A stretch of 64,000 nt of DNA, taken from assembly GCF_028200735.1 (NCBI RefSeq), contig NZ_JAQKPV010000002.1, positions 124,001-188,000 of the forward strand, written 5' to 3'. The notes below the pieces were generated by a model. The model saw nothing but the letters and a program-made list of their open reading frames with translations, ran no database searches and was not told the origin of the DNA. Of this stretch, positions 27,113 to 35,833 are shown piece by piece; the first letter of the stretch is position 1; the number at the start of each line of letters is the position of its first letter. Origin of the DNA: Streptomyces sp. ACA25. Lineage in GTDB: Bacteria > Actinomycetota > Actinomycetes > Streptomycetales > Streptomycetaceae. Position numbers and translations under genes: made by a program.

Positions 27113-30100
27113 TCAGCGGACGGGGGCGGGCTCGCCCGCGTAGGTCCGCCACAGCGCGGCGTACCGGCCGTTCCGGGCGAGCAGGTCCGCGTGCCGGCCG
27201 TCCTCGACGACCCGGCCGTGGTCCAGCACCACCACCCGGTCGGCGCGGGCCGCGGTGGTCAGCCGGTGGGCCACCACCAGCGTGGTGCGCCGCACGGCGA
27301 GGCGGTCCGTCGCCTGGTTGACCAGCGCCTCGGTGGCCAGGTCCAGGGCGGCGGTGGCCTCGTCCAGCAGCAGGATGTCGGGTTCGACGAGTTCCGCCCG
27401 GGCCAGGGCGATCAGCTGCCGCTGGCCCGAGGAGAGATTACGGCCGCGCTCGGCGACCTGGTGCAGGTAACCCTCGGAGAGGGTGGCGATCATGGCGTGC
27501 GCGCCGACCGCCCGGGCGGCCGCCTCCACCTCGGCGTCGGTGGCTTCCGGGCGGCCGTAGGCGATCGCGTCGCGGACCGTGCCCTCGAAGAGGTACGGCT
27601 CCTGCGGAACGACCCCCAGACGGTGCCGGTACCCGGCGAGGTCCAGCTCCCGCAGGTCGGTGCCGTCGACGCGGACCGTGCCCGACGTCGGGTCGTAGAA
27701 CCGGGCCACGAGCTTGACCAGGGTGGACTTGCCGGCCCCGGTCTCCCCCACGAAGGCGACGGTCTGCCCGGCGGGAACGCGCAGGTCGATGCCGGACAGG
27801 GCCTCCTCCGAGGTCCCCTCCTCCGTGGTGTAGCGGAAGTGCACCTGGTCGAACTCGATCTCGCCACGGAGCTGCCCCACCGGTTGCGGCCGCTCGGGCA
27901 GCGGGGTGGTGGTGGGCTCGCGCAGCAGCTCCTGGATGCGGCGCAGCGCGACGACGGCCTGCTGGTAGCCGTCGAAGACCTGGGACAGCTGCTGCACGGG
28001 GGCGAAGAACAGCTCGATGTACAGGAGGTACGCCACCAGCGCACCGGCGGTGAGGGTCCCCGCGCCGACCCGCTGGGAACCGACGATCAGCACTCCGGCG
28101 GTGGCGAGGGTGGCGAGCAGTTGCACGAAGGGGAAGTACACCGAGATGAGGAGCTGTCCGCGGACCCGGGCCTGCCGGTAGCCGTCGGAGCGGGTCCAGA
28201 ACCGCCGGTAGCTGTCCTCCTCGCGGCCGAAGGCCTGGATCATCCGCATCCCGGAGACGGACTCCTGCAGGTCGGCGTTGACACCGCTGACGCGTTCCCG
28301 GGCGAGCTCGTAGGCCTTCACGCTGGCCCGGCGGAAGAAGTAGGTGCCGATGATCAGCGGCAGCAGGGTGACCAGCACGATCAGCGCGAGTTCGGAGTCG
28401 AGGGTGAAGAGCACCCCGAGAATGCCGAAGAAGGTCATGACGGAGACGAGCGCCTGCACCAGCCCGGTCTGCAGGAAGGTGGTGAGAGAGTCCACGTCGG
28501 TCGTCATGCGGGTCATGACCCGGCCGGCCTGCTCGCGCTCGTAGTAGGCCAGGCCGAGCCGCTGGAGGTGCGAGAAGATCTTGATCCGCAGGGCGTACAG
28601 GGCGCGTTCGCCGGTGCGTCCGACGGCGCGGATGGCACCGTACTGGGTGATCCACTGGCCGAGGACAACGAGCAGTGCCAGGCCGGCCGCGAGCCAGACG
28701 GCGCCGAGCGCGGCCTGCTGGACGCCCTCGTCGATGCCGTGCCGGATGAGGATGGGCAGCAGCAGGGACGCCCCGGCGTCGGCGACGACCAGCAGCAGGG
28801 CCCCCAGCAGCGGCAGGCCCAGCCCCTGGAGCAGCCGGCGCAGCCCGTAGCTGCGCTCCCCCTCCAGGGCGCGGGCCTCGTCCACGTCGGGGGTCTCGTC
28901 GGCGGGCGGCAGGGCGGCGACCTGTGCGAGCAGCTCGGGGGTGGCGGTCGCCCCGGCCGTCGCGGCGCCGAAGCCGGCTCCGGCGGCGGGCTGCGGGGCG
29001 GGGACTCCGGCGGTGCCGAGGGCGGGGGCGGTCTCCTTGTCCCGGACCCAGAGCTCAGGAGTGACCCCCGCTCCGCTGTCTGTCCGGGCGTCCTCGGCGC
29101 CGGCCTCGGAGGCGTGGCCGGCGGGGTCGGTGGCGGGACGGGCGTGGCCGGCCGGGTCGTGGGCGACGCCGCCCAGCTCGCCCGGGTCGCTGAGCAGCTT
29201 GCGGTACAGCTCGCAGCGCTCGGTCAGCTCCTCGTGGGTTCCGGTGTCCACCAGCCGGCCGGCGTCCAGGATCGCGATCCGGTCGGCGAGCTGGAGAGTC
29301 GAGCGGCGGTGGGCGATGAGCAGGGTGGTGCGGCCGGCCATCACGCCGCGCAGCGCGTCATGGATCTCGTGCTCCACGCGGGCGTCGACGGCGGAGGTGG
29401 CGTCGTCGAGGATGAGCAGACGGGGGTCGGCGAGCACGGCGCGGGCCAGGGAGATGCGCTGGCGCTGGCCACCGGACAGGGTGAGGCCCTGCTCCCCGAT
29501 GACGGTGTCGTAGCCGTCGGGCAGCTGGGAGATGAAGCCGTCCGCCTGGGCGGCGCGGGCCGCGGCGCGGATCTGGTCCTCGGTGGCCTCCGGGTTGCCG
29601 TAGGCGAGGTTGGCGCGCAGCGTGTCGGAGAAGAGGAAGCTGTCCTCGGGCACGAGACCGATCGCGGACCGCAGCGAGCGGTGGGTGAGCTCCCGCACGT
29701 CGTGGCCGCCGACCCGGACGGTTCCGCTGTCGGGGTCGTAGAAGCGGGGCAGCAGCAGAGAGACGGTGGACTTGCCACTGCCGGAGGTGCCGATGACGGC
29801 GAGCGTCTCACCCTGGTGGATGCGCAGTGACAGCCCGTCGAGGACGGGGTGGTCCCCGTAGCCGAAGGTGACGTCCTCGAACTCGACGGTGGCGGGGGCA
29901 TCAGCCGGCAGCGCGCGGGCGTCGGGGCTCTCCCTGATCCCGGGTTCGGTGTCGATGAGCTCCAGGACCCGCTCCACACCGGCCCGGGCCTGCTGGCCCA
30001 TGGTGAGGATGACGGTGAGCATCCGCACCGGGCCGACGAGCATGGCGAGGTAGGTGGAGAAGGCGACGAAGGTACCGAGGGTGATCTCGCCACGGGTGGC

Positions 30101-30949
30101 CATCCAGCCGCCGAAGGCGAGCATCGCCACCTGTCCGAGGGACGGCACGACCTGCAGCGCGGGGGTGTAGACGGAGTTCAGCCGGACCGTGCGCATCCGG
30201 GCCGCGAACAGCCGGCGGCCGGCGGCGCGCAGCTTGCCGGTCTCCTGTTCCTCCTGGCCGAAGCCCTTGACGACCCGCACGCCGGTGACCGCCCCGTCCA
30301 CGACTCCCGCGACGGCGCCGGCCTGGCCCTGGGCGTACCAGGTGGCGGGGAAGAGCCGGAGGCGGCTGCGCCGGGCGATGAACCACAGGGCGGGCGCCAC
30401 CGCCATCGCGACCAGGGTCAGCAGCGGCGAGAGCGCCAGCATGACGACCAGTGAGACGGCGAACAGCATGAGGTTGCCGATGGTCATCGGCAACATGAAG
30501 AGCAGGCCCTGGATGAGCTGGAGGTCGCTGGTGGCGCGGCCGACGACCTGACCGGTGCTCAGCTGGTCCTGACGGCGTCCGTCGAGACCGGTCAGGGTGC
30601 GGAACATGCCGGTGCGCAGATCGTGCTGCACGTCGAGGCCGAGCCGTCCGCCGTAGAAGCGGCGCACGAAGGTCAGGCCGTAGACGACGACGGCCGCGGT
30701 GAGCAGGAGCACGATCCACTGGCCCAGGCCGTCGCCCCCGCCGACGACGATGTCGTCGATGATCACCTTGATGATCAGCGGCATGAGGGCCATCACGGCC
30801 ATGCCCGCGAGCGAGGATCCCAGCGCGAGCAGGACCGTGCGCCGGTACCGCCAGCAGTAGCCGCTCAGCCGCCGGACCCAGCCGGGCCGGCGTTCGGCAT
30901 CCACCGGATCACTCACCGTCACTTGCCGGCCTCCCACCGTGAGGGTCAT
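27113..30949 (-). CDS. Fused two-half ABC exporter (TMD-NBD-TMD-NBD), asymmetric ATP sites
   Basis: 1278 residues. ATG 30949 has GGAG 8 nt upstream; a GTG at 30958 is an alternative start. Each half has about six membrane helices and an ATPase. NBD1: Walker A GTSGSGKST (about 391), signature LSGGQRQR, Walker B LLILDDATS with Asp at the catalytic Glu place (about 514). NBD2: Walker A GETGAGKST (about 1071), signature LSSGQRQL, Walker B ILLLDEATA (about 1194). The degenerate site would thus pair NBD1 Walker motifs with the NBD2 LSSGQ. This is the pattern of heterodimeric exporters such as TmrAB, here in one chain. A 110-residue Ala/Pro/Gly-rich linker joins the halves. Substrate unknown. Confidence 0.93.
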   Translation of the reverse strand: MTLTVGGRQVTVSDPVDAERRPGWVRRLSGYCWRYRRTVLLALGSSLAGMAVMALMPLIIKVIIDDIVVGGGDGLGQWIVLLLTAAVVVYGLTFVRRFYGGRLGLDVQHDLRTGMFRTLTGLDGRRQDQLSTGQVVGRATSDLQLIQGLLFMLPMTIGNLMLFAVSLVVMLALSPLLTLVAMAVAPALWFIARRSRLRLFPATWYAQGQAGAVAGVVDGAVTGVRVVKGFGQEEQETGKLRAAGRRLFAARMRTVRLNSVYTPALQVVPSLGQVAMLAFGGWMATRGEITLGTFVAFSTYLAMLVGPVRMLTVILTMGQQARAGVERVLELIDTEPGIRESPDARALPADAPATVEFEDVTFGYGDHPVLDGLSLRIHQGETLAVIGTSGSGKSTVSLLLPRFYDPDSGTVRVGGHDVRELTHRSLRSAIGLVPEDSFLFSDTLRANLAYGNPEATEDQIRAAARAAQADGFISQLPDGYDTVIGEQGLTLSGGQRQRISLARAVLADPRLLILDDATSAVDARVEHEIHDALRGVMAGRTTLLIAHRRSTLQLADRIAILDAGRLVDTGTHEELTERCELYRKLLSDPGELGGVAHDPAGHARPATDPAGHASEAGAEDARTDSGAGVTPELWVRDKETAPALGTAGVPAPQPAAGAGFGAATAGATATPELLAQVAALPPADETPDVDEARALEGERSYGLRRLLQGLGLPLLGALLLVVADAGASLLLPILIRHGIDEGVQQAALGAVWLAAGLALLVVLGQWITQYGAIRAVGRTGERALYALRIKIFSHLQRLGLAYYEREQAGRVMTRMTTDVDSLTTFLQTGLVQALVSVMTFFGILGVLFTLDSELALIVLVTLLPLIIGTYFFRRASVKAYELARERVSGVNADLQESVSGMRMIQAFGREEDSYRRFWTRSDGYRQARVRGQLLISVYFPFVQLLATLATAGVLIVGSQRVGAGTLTAGALVAYLLYIELFFAPVQQLSQVFDGYQQAVVALRRIQELLREPTTTPLPERPQPVGQLRGEIEFDQVHFRYTTEEGTSEEALSGIDLRVPAGQTVAFVGETGAGKSTLVKLVARFYDPTSGTVRVDGTDLRELDLAGYRHRLGVVPQEPYLFEGTVRDAIAYGRPEATDAEVEAAARAVGAHAMIATLSEGYLHQVAERGRNLSSGQRQLIALARAELVEPDILLLDEATAALDLATEALVNQATDRLAVRRTTLVVAHRLTTAARADRVVVLDHGRVVEDGRHADLLARNGRYAALWRTYAGEPAPVR

Positions 30950-31015
30950 CCCGATCACTCCACCGGGGACTCAACGCCGGTGAGCGGGATTTTCATTCCG
31001 CCCGGTCCGGCTGCG

Positions 31016-32044
31016 TCAGCCGTGGTCCGGCCGGTGCAGCGGAAGCCGGGAGACGGGCAGCGCGTGCACAGTGCGGCCGTGCACGCCGGTGGTCGTGGTG
31101 GCGGCGAACAGTGCGTTGAGCACCGATTCCTCGACCGTGTCGAGGACGGCCTCGAACAGCGGGTCCAGAGCGGCGTCGGGAACGGGCCGGGGGCCGGGGC
31201 GGACGGAGAACGCCAGCCCGTAGTCGCCGCTCCCGTGTCCGTAGGCGGCACCCACCCGGGCCAGCCCGAACACGGCACGGCGGGCGAGCCGGGTGAGCTG
31301 TCTGGCGTCCAGCGGCGCGTCGGTGGCGACGACGATCACGCAGGAGCCGGCCTCCGCCTGCCGAGGCTGCGGATCCGGCGGGACCCCCAGCGACGCAGGG
31401 GTGACCGTGGTGCCGAGCAGCCGCAGGGTGCCGCCGAAGTTCGCCTGCACCAGCGCTCCGGCGGTCACCGGCGTGCCGGCCACCTCGAGGACCCGGGAGG
31501 CGGTGCCGATGCCGCCTTTGAAGCCCAGGGCTCCCAGCCCCGTCCCTCCGCCGGCGCAGCCCTCCTCCACCGGCCCGCCACGGGCGCCGTCGAGCGCGGC
31601 CAGCACGTGCTCCTCCCGGACCGGCCGGCTCCGGATGTCCGACAGCAGGCCGTCGTTGCACTCGCCGACGACGGGGTTGACGCTCTGCACCTCCTCGCAG
31701 CCGGGCCGGGACAGCGTCCAGGTCACCAGGGCGTCCGCGGCCCGGAACGCCGACAGGGTGGAGGTGAGGACGACCGGGGTCTCGATCACGCCCAGCTCGG
31801 CGAGCTGCGTCGTCCCGACGAGCTTGCCGAAGCCGTTCCCGGTGAACACTCCCGCGGGCAGCGCGGCGCCGGGAGCCACGTTTCCGGGGACGACGGCCGT
31901 CACCCCGCTGTGCACCGCCGGCGGACGACGGAGGGTGGTGTGCCCGACCCGTACCTCCGGCACGTCCGTGAGGGCGTTGTGTGTCCCCGGGGAGAAGCCG
32001 CCGATGACGATTCCCGCGTCCCGGGCCCGCTGACGCACCTTCAT
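31016..32044 (-). CDS. P1 family peptidase (DmpA-like L-aminopeptidase/beta-peptidyl aminopeptidase)
   Basis: 342 residues; ATG 32044 with AGGAGG just upstream. The self-cleavage/nucleophile segment is EAGSCVIVVATDAPLDARQL: Ser follows Gly at about residue 236, as in DmpA. The second motif is YGHGSGDYGLAFS, and the N-terminal NALTDVPEVRVGHTTL is typical. P1 enzymes are autoprocessed N-terminal nucleophile hydrolases that release N-terminal (often D- or beta-) amino acids. It is divergent from a MetAP homologue and lies directly upstream of the fused ABC exporter on the same strand (66 bp gap). Confidence 0.88.
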   Translation of the reverse strand: MKVRQRARDAGIVIGGFSPGTHNALTDVPEVRVGHTTLRRPPAVHSGVTAVVPGNVAPGAALPAGVFTGNGFGKLVGTTQLAELGVIETPVVLTSTLSAFRAADALVTWTLSRPGCEEVQSVNPVVGECNDGLLSDIRSRPVREEHVLAALDGARGGPVEEGCAGGGTGLGALGFKGGIGTASRVLEVAGTPVTAGALVQANFGGTLRLLGTTVTPASLGVPPDPQPRQAEAGSCVIVVATDAPLDARQLTRLARRAVFGLARVGAAYGHGSGDYGLAFSVRPGPRPVPDAALDPLFEAVLDTVEESVLNALFAATTTTGVHGRTVHALPVSRLPLHRPDHG

Positions 32045-32241
32045 TTCTCCTCCTGTCGGTTTCTGCCGGGTACCGGCACGGTGTCCGCCGCGGCGGGCCG
32101 GGCACCCCTGCCGGAGCGCCGTCCGAGCGCCCTCTCACCACCGCACACAGAGCTGACGGTGTTTACGCCAGTCCTCACCGAGCAAGGCACAGGCACACAC
32201 CTTTACCGGAATGAGACATTGTTCGAGCGAGAGGCACGGCC

Positions 32242-33009
32242 ATGACGGAGCGGAACACGGACGAAGCGCTCAACGCACTTCACGAGACGGGCCGGATCGT
32301 CGCCGAAGCACTGGCCGCGGTGCGGCGCGAGGCAGAGGTGGGGGTGCCCCTCCACGAACTGGACGACGTGGCGCGGAAGATCCTCACCGAAGCGGGGGCC
32401 GAGTCGGCGCTGCTGGGCAACTCCCTCACCGCGAGAGGGCTGCCGTACCCCGCGACCCTCAGCACCTCGGTCAACGACGCCATCGTGTACGGCATCCCCG
32501 ACGACTACCGGCTCGCCGAGGGAGACCTGCTGAGCGTCGACTGCGGCGCGATACTCGACGGCTGGGCGGCGGCCTCCGCCTTCAGCATGATCGTCGGCGT
32601 CCCCGGTCTGGAGGATCAGAAGCTGCTGGAGGTCACCCGGACCGCCCTGGAGGAAGGCATCTCGGCAGCCGCCCCCGGAGGACGCCTCGGTGACATCTCG
32701 CACGCCATCGCGGAGACCGGCCGTTCCTCCGGGTACGCGATTCCGGAGGGAATCGGCGGGCACGCGACCGGCCGCGCGCTGCGCGACGGACCACCCGTGC
32801 CCAACAACGGCCTGCCCGGCAGCGGCCCGGATCTGACACCCGGCATGGTCTTCGTCATCTCGCCGGTGTTCCTGGCCGGCGGACAGGGCACCCATGTCAG
32901 CACGGAGAACGCCTGGACCAGGCGTTCGGAGGACGGCAGCAGGTCCGCGCACTTCTCCCACACCGTGGCCGTCACCGAGGACGGCCCCCGGGTGCTGACC
33001 GCGCCCTGA
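32242..33009 (+). CDS. Methionine-aminopeptidase-fold protein with degenerate metal site (pseudo-MetAP)
   Basis: 255 residues with clear type I MetAP homology along the whole length (STSVNDAIVYGIP, GDLLSVDCGAILDG, GGHATGRALRDGPPVPN, GMVFVISPV, SAHFSHTVAV). Of the five metal ligands, only Asp100 and His174 remain. The second Asp is Ala111, and the two Glu are Ser207 and Ser239. The two active-site His are Tyr83 and Arg181. It should therefore not be a normal aminopeptidase. It probably keeps the pita-bread fold for binding. ATG 32242 with GAGAGG upstream. Divergent from the P1 peptidase. Confidence 0.88.
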   Translation: MTERNTDEALNALHETGRIVAEALAAVRREAEVGVPLHELDDVARKILTEAGAESALLGNSLTARGLPYPATLSTSVNDAIVYGIPDDYRLAEGDLLSVDCGAILDGWAAASAFSMIVGVPGLEDQKLLEVTRTALEEGISAAAPGGRLGDISHAIAETGRSSGYAIPEGIGGHATGRALRDGPPVPNNGLPGSGPDLTPGMVFVISPVFLAGGQGTHVSTENAWTRRSEDGSRSAHFSHTVAVTEDGPRVLTAP

Positions 33010-33069
33010 GCTCCCGGCCCTTCCCGGCCGCCGCTCGCTCCCGGGTGAGCGCGCCGGCCGGGCGGGCCG

Positions 33070-34341
33070 CTACTGCTCGCTCTGCAGGGTGTCGGCCCTG
33101 GCCTGGAGAGCGCGGAGCACGGCTTCGGGATCGCCGTCCGGGGCGACCGCGGCCGCGAGCTGTGTCCTGATCTCGGAGCGGACCTCCAGCCAGCTGTGAC
33201 GGCTCATCGGCTGGAGGCGGGCGATGGGCATCTGCTCGATGAAGGGCCACAGCGCGCGGTAGTCCTCCGTTTCCAGCAGCGACTCACCGCCGGAGACGGT
33301 GGACGGGATGGACCCGTAGTCGCCGGTGCCGCTGGCGACGTTCTCCTTGCGGTAGAGGAAGTCCAGGAATGTCCCCATCTGCTTCGCGTTCCCCGAGCCA
33401 CGGAAGCCGAGCAGCCAGTCGGAGTGGCCCGTCGGGGCGGCCGGGCCGCCCTCCAGGGACGGGAAGGGCGCGTGCTTGGCCGGCGTCCCGGCCGCGGCGA
33501 TGGCGCCGAGCAGCGAGGGGTGGGCGAGCAGCATCCCGACCTCTCCGGTCAGGAAGCCGCGGTAGGCGGCCCCGCGGCCCAGGGCCGGGTCCGGGCCCAC
33601 CAGGTCCGCGCCGACCAGATTGTCCTTGAGCCAGGTGATCGCCTCGATGTTCTCCGGCCGGTCGAGGACGTAGGCGTCCGTGATGTTGGTGTAGCTGCCG
33701 CCCGCGCCGAGGATCCAGGCCATGGCCTCCTCGTGGATGCTGTCCGCCCCGAACTGCAGGGCGTACGGGGTGGCGACCCCGGCGTCGCTCAGCGCCTGGG
33801 CGGCCGTCTGCAGCTCGTCCCAGGAGTCCGGCGGCCCGTCGATGCCGGCCTGCTCGAACAACGCGTCGTTGTAGAAGAGCTGCGGGGTGCTGCTGATGAA
33901 CGGCATGCCGTACTGCTTGTAGACCACCTCGCCGGCCGAGGCCAGGGTGGGAACGAAGTCGGAGATCACCGGCATGGACAGCATGTCGCCGGCCGGGTGG
34001 AGGGCGTCTTCCGCGACGTACTCCGCGTAGGAGCCGGCCTGGGCTATGTCCGGCGGGTTGCCTGCCTCGTACCGCTGGGCGAGCGTGACATCGAGCTCCT
34101 CCCACGGGACCAGCTCGACCTCGACCTCGATGCCCGGGTTCTCCTCGGTGAACCGGGCGGTGAGGTCGTCCCAGTACTCCGAGATGGGGATGGCGGTGCG
34201 TTCCCCGTAGTCGGCGGCGAGAACCGAGACGGTGGAGCCGCTGTCTCCCGGGCCGCTGGAGCACCCGGCCAGGGTCAGTGAGAGCACGGTGGCACCCGCA
34301 ACGGCGGTCTTCCAGGCACGTCCATGGGCACGAATACTCAT
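33070..34341 (-). CDS. ABC transporter substrate-binding lipoprotein (sugar type)
   Basis: 423 residues. The signal peptide (about 1-26) ends in the lipobox LTLAGC, so Cys27 is lipidated and the protein sits outside the membrane. The mature part follows family-1 extracellular solute-binding proteins: FTEENPGIEVEVELVPWEEL, QRYEAGNPPDIAQAG, PFISSTPQLFYNDALFEQAGI and SWDELQTAAQALS. ATG 34341 has AAGGGA upstream. No permease or ATPase gene is adjacent, so it is an orphan binding protein that must use a remote transporter. Confidence 0.9.
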   Translation of the reverse strand: MSIRAHGRAWKTAVAGATVLSLTLAGCSSGPGDSGSTVSVLAADYGERTAIPISEYWDDLTARFTEENPGIEVEVELVPWEELDVTLAQRYEAGNPPDIAQAGSYAEYVAEDALHPAGDMLSMPVISDFVPTLASAGEVVYKQYGMPFISSTPQLFYNDALFEQAGIDGPPDSWDELQTAAQALSDAGVATPYALQFGADSIHEEAMAWILGAGGSYTNITDAYVLDRPENIEAITWLKDNLVGADLVGPDPALGRGAAYRGFLTGEVGMLLAHPSLLGAIAAAGTPAKHAPFPSLEGGPAAPTGHSDWLLGFRGSGNAKQMGTFLDFLYRKENVASGTGDYGSIPSTVSGGESLLETEDYRALWPFIEQMPIARLQPMSRHSWLEVRSEIRTQLAAAVAPDGDPEAVLRALQARADTLQSEQ

Positions 34342-34649
34342 CGCTGCGCGATCCCTTCCGCATCAGTGCCGCCGATCGGTGACGGCCGCGCCTACCGGTG
34401 GCAGGTTTGGAACCTACCACCATGAGTGACCGCTTGCTTAGCCTGTACGGGGGGATTTCTTTGTTACAGCTGCACAACGCTCCGGGCACTCGCGGCGGCC
34501 CGGCGCCGGGGAGCGGGCAGCGGCGACAGCCGGGACCGGCCTTCCGCCCGCGACGGGGCGTGCGCGGCGGACAAGCCCGCTCAGGGTGCTTGCAATAGCT
34601 AATTCATTGCGGGAGCCCTTACTTGGGACGGCACGCAGCCCGTGGCGGC

Positions 34650-34686
34650 ATCGCCGTGCGGTGGCGGGCCGCCGCCGCACGGCGAT
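34650..34686. terminator. Hairpin upstream of the ureohydrolase terminator
   Basis: A perfect 12-bp stem (ATCGCCGTGCGG / CCGCACGGCGAT) with a 13-nt loop that can itself pair (GGCGG/CCGCC). Confidence 0.5.
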
Positions 34687-34699
34687 CCCTCGCCGGCCC

Positions 34700-34733
34700 G
34701 GGCGGGGCCGGAACGGAGCCTCCGGCCCCGCCC
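34700..34733 (-). terminator. Ureohydrolase gene terminator
   Basis: A perfect 13-bp stem (GGGCGGGGCCGGA / TCCGGCCCCGCCC), 8-nt loop, 11 bp after the minus-strand stop at 34745. Confidence 0.65.
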
Positions 34734-34744
34734 GGCGGCGACAG

Positions 34745-35719
34745 TCAGCCGTCCGCGCGGACACCGGCGATCTGCCGGGCCATGAGGGTGGTGAGCTCGT
34801 AGGCGGTGTGGGAGGCGGCGACCGAGGTGATCTCGGCGTGGTCGTAGGCCGGGGCCACCTCCACCAGATCGGCGGAGACCAGGTGGCAGCCGGCCAGACC
34901 GCGGAGAATCTCCAGCAGTTCCCGGGAGGTCAGCCCGCCCGCCTCCGGCGTTCCGGTGCCCGGCGCGTGCGCCGGGTCCAGGACGTCGATGTCGACGGAG
35001 ATGTACAGCGGCCGGTCCCCGATGCGCTCCCGCAGCTGCTGGGCGACCTCGTCCACCCCGCGGCGCATCACATCGGCGGAGGTCACGATGCCGAAGCCCA
35101 TCTTCTCGTCGTCGTCGAGGTCCTTACGGCCGTAGAGCGGTCCGCGGATGCCGACGTGGGAGAGCGCCGAGGTGTCGAGGATGCCCTCCTCCACCGCCCG
35201 GCGGAACGGGGTGCCGTGGGTGTACTCGGCGCCGAAGTAGGTGTCCCAGGTGTCCAGGTGCGCGTCGAAGTGCAGCAGCGCGACCGGGCCGTGCTTCCGG
35301 GCGACCGACCGCAGCAGCGGCAGGGCAATGGTGTGGTCGCCACCGAGGGTCATCAGCCGGGAACCGGAGTCCAGGAGCTCGTCGGCGGCGGCCTGCACGG
35401 TCTCCACGGCCTCGTCGATGCTGAACGGGTTGGCAGCGATGTCCCCGGCGTCTGCCACCTGGGCCAGCGCGAAGGGGGAGGCGTCCTGTGCGGGGTTGTA
35501 CGGGCGGAGCAGCCGGGACGCCTCGCGGATGGCGTTGCCGCCGAACCGGGCACCGGGCCGGTAGGAGACCCCGGTGTCGAAGGGGACACCGACGACGGCG
35601 ACGTCCGCGGTGCCGCCCACCTCGTCCAGCCGGGGCAGCCGGGCAAAGGTCGCCGGACCTGCGTACCGGGGGATGCGGGAGGAATCGACAGGGCCTCGGG
35701 GCGGTTCTGTACTGCGCAT
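34745..35719 (-). CDS. speB: Agmatinase/ureohydrolase (arginase family)
   Basis: 324 residues from ATG 35719; a longer frame to 35770 begins in sequence without homology. The Mn2+-binding ureohydrolase motifs are complete: [25 protein letters not shown] and [23 protein letters not shown]. The HGTPFRRA and NPFSIDEA segments resemble agmatinases/guanidinobutyrases more than arginases. It hydrolyses a guanidino compound to urea and an amine. Its neighbours do not reveal which substrate, so the symbol is by family only. Confidence 0.88.
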   Translation of the reverse strand: MRSTEPPRGPVDSSRIPRYAGPATFARLPRLDEVGGTADVAVVGVPFDTGVSYRPGARFGGNAIREASRLLRPYNPAQDASPFALAQVADAGDIAANPFSIDEAVETVQAAADELLDSGSRLMTLGGDHTIALPLLRSVARKHGPVALLHFDAHLDTWDTYFGAEYTHGTPFRRAVEEGILDTSALSHVGIRGPLYGRKDLDDDEKMGFGIVTSADVMRRGVDEVAQQLRERIGDRPLYISVDIDVLDPAHAPGTGTPEAGGLTSRELLEILRGLAGCHLVSADLVEVAPAYDHAEITSVAASHTAYELTTLMARQIAGVRADG

Positions 35720-35833
35720 GCGTTCGAGAGTAGTGGCGGCCCCGGGTGCGCGCGGGTGGACGTTTCGCACGGTGGGGCGTCACGGTTTGGACACTCCGTA
35801 CGAGCGCTCCTCGATACGGGTCACAATGTCCGT

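Larger units (their letters stand above)
34342..34744. other. Intergenic region between binding-protein and ureohydrolase genes
   Basis: About 400 bp, both neighbours on the minus strand. It holds the binding-protein promoter region and two hairpins (listed separately). No ORF in it has coding character; a short plus-strand frame from ATG 34422 looks spurious. Confidence 0.4.

Noticed and set aside
27191..29830. An 879-residue plus-strand frame across the ABC exporter
   Set aside because: Antisense shadow of two complete ABC ATPase domains.
27113..30949. Frameshift or assembly fusion joining two ABC genes
   Set aside because: The linker is long, in frame and has normal codon bias, and the two ATP sites are complementary as in true asymmetric exporters.
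32242..33009. Ordinary active methionine aminopeptidase (map)
   Set aside because: Most metal ligands and both active-site His are replaced, so the standard functional name would mislead.
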